Source: Cupriavidus necator
GTDB lineage: Bacteria > Pseudomonadota > Gammaproteobacteria > Burkholderiales > Burkholderiaceae
Direction: 5' to 3'
Assembly: GCF_013141915.1 (NCBI RefSeq)
Contig: NZ_SROX01000024.1
Location: 20,513-84,512, forward strand
DNA length: 64,000 bases
The notes beneath the pieces are model-generated. The model was given only the letters and a program-made list of their open reading frames with translations. It was not told the origin of the DNA and ran no database searches. A program made the position numbers and the translations under genes. Positions 59,750 to 64,000 of the stretch are shown piece after piece (the stretch's first letter is position 1; each line of letters starts with the position of its first letter).

Positions 59750-59768
59750 ACTGTATATTATGTTAAAT
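59741..59768 (+). other. attR, hybrid dif-like site
   Basis: The sequence has a divergent XerC arm (ACAGGGTCGAC), followed by the complete central region TGTATA and the dif XerD arm TTATGTTAAAT. The 17 bp TGTATATTATGTTAAAT (59752-59768) repeat exactly 48324-48340. It is expected if a phage attP with a non-canonical XerC arm recombined with dif; the phage thus brings its own good XerD arm. Confidence 0.9.
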
Positions 59769-60096
59769 GACATACAGGGAGCACCTCTCGACCGGCCCAG
59801 TGCGCCCCCACGCTGCTTAAGCAAAACGCAAGTTCCCAATCGCATTGGTTCCGTGCGCCAGCCCACATTGGCTCTCTGTTTGCCCCTCTAAGCTACAAAA
59901 GCTCGGTGGAAAAAATGGCCTCGCAATTTTCCACCGTGAGCTCGCCCGCGCGGACCCTCCCGCAGCGAGGCGTTTGCCTGTCCGGGCGGCAAGGATTATT
60001 CGTGCATCGATGCCGGCTCGCAGGCTCTCCGAGATTGCCGGGATCGGCTTTTACGTCGATGCCATGGCAACGCTGTCACCACAGGAGGTGATGCAA
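59769..60096. other. 328-bp interval between attR and the copper oxidase
   Basis: No gene is supported. The promoter for the exported oxidase should be here. A short frame joins the oxidase gene but lacks a ribosome-binding site. Confidence 0.45.
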
Positions 60097-61824
60097 ATGC
60101 GTCAACTCACGATCTTCCGCAAAACCGTGCTGGCATCAATGGTGGGCTTCTCCCTGGCGGCGCCGCCGCTTTATGCGGCCACGCCCGTCAGCTTCGATAA
60201 TGATGCTTGCACCAACCCTTCTGCAGAAGCCCGGCTGAGGCAACGGGAGACCTCGGTTCTGGGGCCCGCCCATGCCGAGGCGCATGCCAGCGCGCGTGCC
60301 AAGCAATGTCGCGTGGCGATGGGCCTGGAAAAGGTTGCCACGCCGGATGGTCAGGTGCTCGCGGCCGCGCAAGCCCAGGCGACCAATACGGCCGGCCAAT
60401 GGAGCGCGCCCTTTGTCATCCCCGTGGTCGGCATCACAGCGGTATTGCTGCACACCGGCAAGGTGTTGTTCTGGTCGTACGAGCCGAGCCAATACCATAA
60501 TCCGGATGCGTCCAACACAGGCGTTGCCTATGTCTGGGATCCCGTGACCCGCACCGGCCATGCTATTACGCCGCCGGAAAACATCTGGTGTGCCGGCCAG
60601 ACCATATTGAGCGATGGCCGCGTTTTCATTGCGGGCGGCAATCTGCGCTACCCCGACCCCAACGCGCCGGAAGGACAGACCAACTTCGAGGGGTCGATGA
60701 GCAGCTATACCTTTAATCCCCTCACCGAGACCTGGACCGCGCAGCCGAATATGTCTGTCGGACGTTGGTATCCAACGGTGACCAAGCTGGCCGATAACCG
60801 GGCGGTGATTACCAGCGGCCTCGATGAAACGGGGTCCGGGAACACCACATCGGTGGTTGAGCTGTTTACCCCCGCCGCAAGCATGGACGGCGTTGGCACG
60901 ATGAGCACGATCTCTTTCCACGACCCGTCCGGCATGTACCCGTTCCAGTACCTGGTTTCGTCGGGGCAAATGATGCAGGCCGGGCCTGCTTTCTACAATA
61001 CCGCGTTGCTGGCGCCTGGCACCTGGTCATGGACCCCCATCCCGAACATGACGAGCTCGCACTATGAGTATGCCAACGGGGTTATCTATACCGATGCCTC
61101 GGTCACGCCCCTCAAGCAGGTTGTCATGATTGCGGGCGGTGCCGAAGGCGACAGCGCTTTCCGCAACAATGAATGGTTTGATATCGGCAACCCCGGCGCC
61201 GGGTGGAGGCAGTATCCGCAATGGCTGCAGCCCCGGCATAACGCCAATACCGTGATCCTGCCGGATGGCACGCTGTTTACGGTAGCCGGAAATGCGGCAA
61301 GCACCGGCTACGACAACCCGCATTTCAACAGCGAGCTGTACAACAAGCCGGCCGGCGATCCGACCGGCAGCTGGATTCCGATGAGTCCGAACACCATACA
61401 GGCGGGGTATCACTCGAGTGCCATTCTTTTGCCTGATGCCACCGTCTTGCTGTCACAGGACGACATGAACCCCCTGGCAGCCAGCACGCACCAGGCACAG
61501 GTGTATTCGCCACCCTATCTGTTCAAGGGCGCGCGCCCCAGCATCACCAGCGCGCCCGGTACATTGGGCCTGGGGCAAACCTTTACCGTTGGTGCAAGCA
61601 CCCCCAATGTTTCCAGCGTTGCCTTGGTGGCACCGGCGGCTGTGACCCACGGCAACGACATGCACCAGCGCTATATCAAGTTGCGGTATACCAAACAGGG
61701 TGCCAAGAACCTGAGGGTCACCCTGCCCGGGTCCAGCGCCGAGGTGCCGCCGGGGTACTACATGCTGTTCATCATCGACTCCCAGGGGGTACCGTCCGTC
61801 GCCAAATTCGTTCGTGTCTCTTGA
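60097..61824 (+). CDS. exported galactose-oxidase-like radical copper oxidase
   Basis: The 575-residue protein has a signal peptide (cleavage near LYAAT) and a kelch beta-propeller followed by a DUF1929 C-terminal domain. Residues needed for the Tyr-Cys cofactor and copper can be read: C165 (IWCAGQT), Y225 (GRWYPT), Y438-H439 (AGYHSS) and H518 (VTHGNDMHQRY), equivalent to C228, Y272, Y495/H496 and H581 of galactose oxidase. It oxidises alcohols or aldehydes, making H2O2. The start at 60097 is chosen because AGGAGG is eight bases upstream; the ATG at 60091 is too close. Confidence 0.88.
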   Translation: MRQLTIFRKTVLASMVGFSLAAPPLYAATPVSFDNDACTNPSAEARLRQRETSVLGPAHAEAHASARAKQCRVAMGLEKVATPDGQVLAAAQAQATNTAGQWSAPFVIPVVGITAVLLHTGKVLFWSYEPSQYHNPDASNTGVAYVWDPVTRTGHAITPPENIWCAGQTILSDGRVFIAGGNLRYPDPNAPEGQTNFEGSMSSYTFNPLTETWTAQPNMSVGRWYPTVTKLADNRAVITSGLDETGSGNTTSVVELFTPAASMDGVGTMSTISFHDPSGMYPFQYLVSSGQMMQAGPAFYNTALLAPGTWSWTPIPNMTSSHYEYANGVIYTDASVTPLKQVVMIAGGAEGDSAFRNNEWFDIGNPGAGWRQYPQWLQPRHNANTVILPDGTLFTVAGNAASTGYDNPHFNSELYNKPAGDPTGSWIPMSPNTIQAGYHSSAILLPDATVLLSQDDMNPLAASTHQAQVYSPPYLFKGARPSITSAPGTLGLGQTFTVGASTPNVSSVALVAPAAVTHGNDMHQRYIKLRYTKQGAKNLRVTLPGSSAEVPPGYYMLFIIDSQGVPSVAKFVRVS

Positions 61825-61895
61825 GGCGAGGGACTGCACTGCAGGCGGCATGATTGTTGCATGGACGGGTATGGTTGCCCGTTCAGGAGACAGTC

Positions 61896-62435
61896 ATGCC
61901 ATGCGATGCACGCCAGCGCGGCCGCGCTGGGCTCCACGTTAAAACCGCGCTTGCGGCGATGCTGCTTGGCCTGACCACAGGTCTGTACGCTGCACCGCCC
62001 GCCGGCGACGTCGACTTCATGAACAAGGCTGCACAGGCAGGCCAGTTGGAGATCGATGCCAGCAAGCTGGCCGAGACCAAGGCGGCCAGCGGCACGGTCA
62101 AGCGTTTTGCCGGGCAGATGCTGCAAGACCACCGCGCCGCGGCAGAAGACCTCAAGCGCCTGGCCACCGCCAAGGGCGTGCAATTGCCCACTACTCCCAG
62201 TCCCGAAGACCAGAAGAAGCTGGAAGCCATGGGGGCACTGCAAGGCGCGACCTTCGACAAGCAGTACGCGAGCGAAGTCGGCGTCAAGGCGCACAACGAA
62301 GCGGTGACGCTGTTCCGCAAGGCCGCCAGCGATGCGCGCGACAGCGATGTACGAGATTTCGCAAAGAAGACCTTGCCGACACTCGAGCATCATCTGGAAT
62401 CGGCAAGGAAAATGGCGTCGGAGGTATCGCGATAG
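61896..62435 (+). CDS. DUF4142 exported protein
   Basis: The 179-residue protein has an N-terminal signal segment (LAAMLLGLTTGLYAAP) and the ferritin-like, four-helix DUF4142 domain: DVDFMNKAAQAGQLEIDASKLA, FAGQMLQDHRAAAEDLKRLA, and a final HHLESARKMASE. CAGGAG precedes the start. Its function is unknown; it is frequently annotated as a putative outer-membrane or stress protein. Confidence 0.85.
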   Translation: MPCDARQRGRAGLHVKTALAAMLLGLTTGLYAAPPAGDVDFMNKAAQAGQLEIDASKLAETKAASGTVKRFAGQMLQDHRAAAEDLKRLATAKGVQLPTTPSPEDQKKLEAMGALQGATFDKQYASEVGVKAHNEAVTLFRKAASDARDSDVRDFAKKTLPTLEHHLESARKMASEVSR

Positions 62436-62559
62436 CTGTCGGAATTCCGGTCAGCTGGAGACACACCCGCCCTTCCCTTCGCACCCGCTTGGACAGGTGT
62501 AGCGAATCGCAGCTGACCGGGCCTGCGGCAATGCAGCTGACGTCAGGGGAGGCATGATC

Positions 62560-63237
62560 GTGTGTAACAATTTCGCCCCAGCGACCGGCCCGGTGCTGCG
62601 CGACGTCTTCGGTGTCGAGCCACCGCCTGGCGCATGGAAGCCTCAAATCTGGCCGTGCGATGCCGCGCCGATCGTCCGTGCCGATGCCACCGGCCGACGC
62701 GAGTGCCTGCTGGCCACCTTCGGGCTCGTGCCACGCTCGCGCAACGTCCACGGCGCTCGGCATTTTGAAACCATGAACGTTCGCGCCGAGTGCGTCGGTG
62801 ACAAGCGAGCTTCGTGCAGCGCGTGGCACCGCACTCAATTGTGCCTGGTGCCTGCGATGGCCATCTACGAACCATGTTACGTCGCCGGCCAGGGCTGGGT
62901 TCGGTACCGGATCTGGCTACCGGACGAGCCGGCGATGGGCATCGCCGGACTGTGGAAGCAATGGCCGGACGGCTCCTATTCTTTTGCCATGTTCACGGTG
63001 AGCGCGCCCGGCCATGCGGTGATGAAGCTGATGCACGCCCCCGGCAAGGAAAAGCGGGCGGTCGTCATGATTCCGCACCGCCAGTGGGGCGCGTGGCTGG
63101 CGTGCCGGGATCCCGAACTGGCGCGAAGCTTCATGGCGCTCTACCCGGCCGAGAAGATGATGGCTGTTCCTGCCCCGCTGACACCCGAAACCGCCGAGGA
63201 AACCGGTACCGCTGACCTGGGCGTGCCATCGCGGTAG
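62560..63237 (+). CDS. SRAP protein (YedK/HMCES type)
   Basis: The 225-residue protein is an SRAP domain, which covalently shields abasic sites in ssDNA through the amino-terminal Cys2. I place the start at the GTG 62560, not the ATG 62554: GGAGG is seven bases before the GTG but only one before the ATG, and only the GTG gives MCNNF with Cys as residue 2. Also visible are the active-site Asn in ETMNVRAE, the Glu in LVPAMAIYEP and the His in LMHAPGKEKRAVVMI. The domain is more divergent than E. coli YedK (NVRAE for NARAE, AIYE for GFYE). Confidence 0.82.
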   Translation: MCNNFAPATGPVLRDVFGVEPPPGAWKPQIWPCDAAPIVRADATGRRECLLATFGLVPRSRNVHGARHFETMNVRAECVGDKRASCSAWHRTQLCLVPAMAIYEPCYVAGQGWVRYRIWLPDEPAMGIAGLWKQWPDGSYSFAMFTVSAPGHAVMKLMHAPGKEKRAVVMIPHRQWGAWLACRDPELARSFMALYPAEKMMAVPAPLTPETAEETGTADLGVPSR

Positions 63238-63242
63238 GCCAC

Positions 63243-63497
63243 TTACGCAAAACGGTCATGCAGGATGGAAGCGCTCAGCTGGCGCTTCTTCCAGTACATA
63301 TGATCGATGCGCTGCTGGAGCTTGCCCAGCACCGCGGGGTCCAGGTTGCCATAGGTCAGCAACACGGCCGGGTGCGAGCCGTCGCCGTCCTCGTGCTCCA
63401 GATTGTCGAAGGGCGGGAATCCATACTTTTCCAGGAACGCCTGGATCTCTTCGTCCGAGGTGCCGGGATCGATATTGGTGAGCAGCAGGCGGCTCAT
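63243..63497 (-). CDS. RRM-fold RNA-binding protein, copy 2
   Basis: This 84-residue protein has the same length and layout as the one at 38732-38986: LLLTNIDPGTSDEEIQAFLEKYG, then AVLLTYGNLD and MYWKKRQLSAS. GGAGAG lies five bases before the start. The frame is open further upstream, but the paralog supports this start. It is convergent with the SRAP gene. Confidence 0.75.
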   Translation of the reverse strand: MSRLLLTNIDPGTSDEEIQAFLEKYGFPPFDNLEHEDGDGSHPAVLLTYGNLDPAVLGKLQQRIDHMYWKKRQLSASILHDRFA

Positions 63498-63703
63498 TTT
63501 CTCTCCCAATCTTGCAGGGGTGACGGCGCCCCAGGTTGCTAGCGCCTGTTTCGAGGTTAGCACCTCGCCACCATCACTGCAGTACCGCCCTTTATGCCAT
63601 GGCAGCCAGCCGCCGCGGTCCAGCACATTGCACGGGCAGGATTGAATGAATTCCCGTGCCAACAGCGGCCGGCTTTGCAAATAATCCCTGCCAATCCCAG
63701 CGG
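63498..63703. other. interval between the RRM gene and the old yellow enzyme fragment
   Basis: No separate gene is supported in these 206 bases. Confidence 0.4.
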
Positions 63704-63844
63704 TCAATCCAGGGCGGGATAGTCGACGTAACCGTGCGCACCGCTACCGCCGTAGAGGGAGGCGTCTTCAAACGGACGGTTCAGTGGCTGGCTGTCACGG
63801 AAGCGGCGTGGCAAATCAGGGTTGGTGATCAGCTTGCGGCCAAA
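63704..63844 (-). pseudogene. C-terminal fragment of an old yellow enzyme (NemA-like)
   Basis: The minus-strand reading FGRKLITNPDLPRRFRDSQP, then PLNRPFEDASLYGG and AHGYVDYPALD and a stop, is the end of N-ethylmaleimide/alkene reductases of the OYE family. Upstream of 63844 the sequence becomes unrelated within about 15 codons, and the rRNA terminator follows. Only the last 46 or so residues are present, so it is a truncated relic. Confidence 0.8.
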
Positions 63845-63934
63845 CTGGCCTCGTCGTTGACGTCGCGCTTTCGACGGGTGCCATCATCGTGTATAGCCGT
63901 TGATGGCAGGCGCTTATTGCACAGCGCCAAAGCA

Positions 63935-63969
63935 AAAACCCCTCGCAGCGAATGCTGTCGAGGGGTTTT
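63935..63969 (-). terminator. terminator of an rRNA operon
   Basis: AAAACCCCTCG and CGAGGGGTTTT (63935-63945 and 63959-63969) form a perfect 11-bp stem. Read on the minus strand it ends in TTTTTGC and lies 12 bp after the 5S 3' end. It would also terminate from the other side. Confidence 0.9.
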
Positions 63970-63980
63970 GCACAATAAGA

Positions 63981-64000
63981 GCCTGGCGATGACCTACTTT
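63981..64000 (-). rRNA. rrf: 3' end of a 5S rRNA gene (partial)
   Basis: On the minus strand the last 20 bases read AAAGTAGGTCATCGCCAGGC, the known end of betaproteobacterial 5S rRNA. The remainder lies beyond the window. The gene is transcribed leftward, toward dif. Confidence 0.8.

Larger units (their letters stand above)
48341..59751. mobile_element. corticovirus-like (PM2-type) prophage integrated at dif
   Basis: The element lies between a complete dif (48313-48340) and a hybrid site (59741-59768) and would circularise to 11,428 bp, near the 10-kb size of PM2. It carries 27 genes: a PM2-P2-like major capsid protein, an FtsK/HerA-type packaging ATPase, a two-Tyr HUH Rep, a membrane-anchored transglycosylase, many small membrane proteins, a Zn protein and an HTH repressor. 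No tail, portal, terminase or integrase gene is present. The main operon runs leftward from the regulatory region at 59158-59397 to the terminator at 49207-49230. Every expected module is intact, so it could be functional. Confidence 0.88.

Noticed and set aside
48341..59751. Filamentous phage (CTX-like) because of dif integration, small proteins and a P-loop ATPase
   Set aside because: The ATPase lacks Zot features and a C-terminal membrane helix, there is no pIII/pVIII set, and a 274-residue double-jelly-roll-type capsid protein and a transglycosylase are present.
48341..59751. Tailed prophage remnant
   Set aside because: No portal, terminase, tail, tape-measure or integrase genes are seen; the small genome is complete in itself.
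1..64000. CRISPR arrays and tRNA genes
   Set aside because: I found no regularly spaced repeats with spacers and no cloverleaf ending in a TTC-containing T arm that I could support by eye; a tRNAscan run would be decisive.

Overview
The window reads as high-GC DNA of a betaproteobacterium close to Cupriavidus/Ralstonia. The reasons are a class I PHA synthase with its own phasin and intracellular depolymerase, a Bug-type (TctC-like) binding protein, a Burkholderiales-type porin, and a fabI-ackA-pta-DUF3141 cluster. A near-perfect XerCD dif site at 48313-48340 and the 3' end of a leftward-transcribed 5S rRNA at the right edge suggest the region is near a replication terminus. The assignment to a genus is inference.

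Layout. 1-8.5 kb: a UPF0182 membrane protein, a GNAT acetyltransferase, a cysteine-rich exported protein, fragments of an oxidoreductase and of acetate kinase, then an AspT-type exchanger followed by fermentative D-lactate dehydrogenase. 8.6-16.9 kb: quinone oxidoreductase, TauD/TfdA dioxygenase and acyl-CoA ligase in one run ended by a strong terminator; then on the other strand a frameshifted Bug protein, a DsbA-like protein, a DUF1289 protein and a beta-keto acid cleavage enzyme (BKACE), with a divergent AraC-type regulator. 17-22.7 kb: an acyl-CoA dehydrogenase, MaoC hydratase, PHA synthase, phasin and PHA depolymerase run. 22.8-33 kb: porin, hydrolase, MFS transporter, VIT-like protein, a frameshifted DctA, a glycine-zipper protein, a patatin lipoprotein and small exported proteins. 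33-47 kb: a low-oxygen/acid-stress block with fabI-ackA-pta-DUF3141, an RRM protein, a large PLP decarboxylase, AspT and AspD (aspartate 4-decarboxylase). AspT and AspD together make a proton-motive aspartate/alanine cycle.

48.3-59.8 kb is the most unusual part: an integrated genome of about 11.4 kb with 27 genes and no integrase. It carries a PM2-like (Corticoviridae) major capsid protein of 274 aa, an FtsK/HerA-type packaging ATPase, a two-tyrosine HUH rolling-circle Rep, a membrane-anchored lambda-type transglycosylase, about ten small membrane proteins and an HTH repressor. It sits exactly in the dif site: the left end is a complete dif and the right end a hybrid sharing the 17-bp core TGTATATTATGTTAAAT. 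This points to integration by the host XerCD recombinases. A decayed ISNCY-type insertion sequence lies just left of dif.

60-64 kb: an exported galactose-oxidase-like radical copper oxidase, a DUF4142 protein, an SRAP (YedK/HMCES-type) protein, a second RRM paralog, the last part of an old yellow enzyme, and the terminator and 3' end of an rRNA operon.

The window also holds many broken genes (oxidoreductase, ackA copy, Bug, dctA, an outer-membrane protein, DUF2950, transposase, old yellow enzyme). All similarity statements come from reading the sequence and recalling families; no database search was run.
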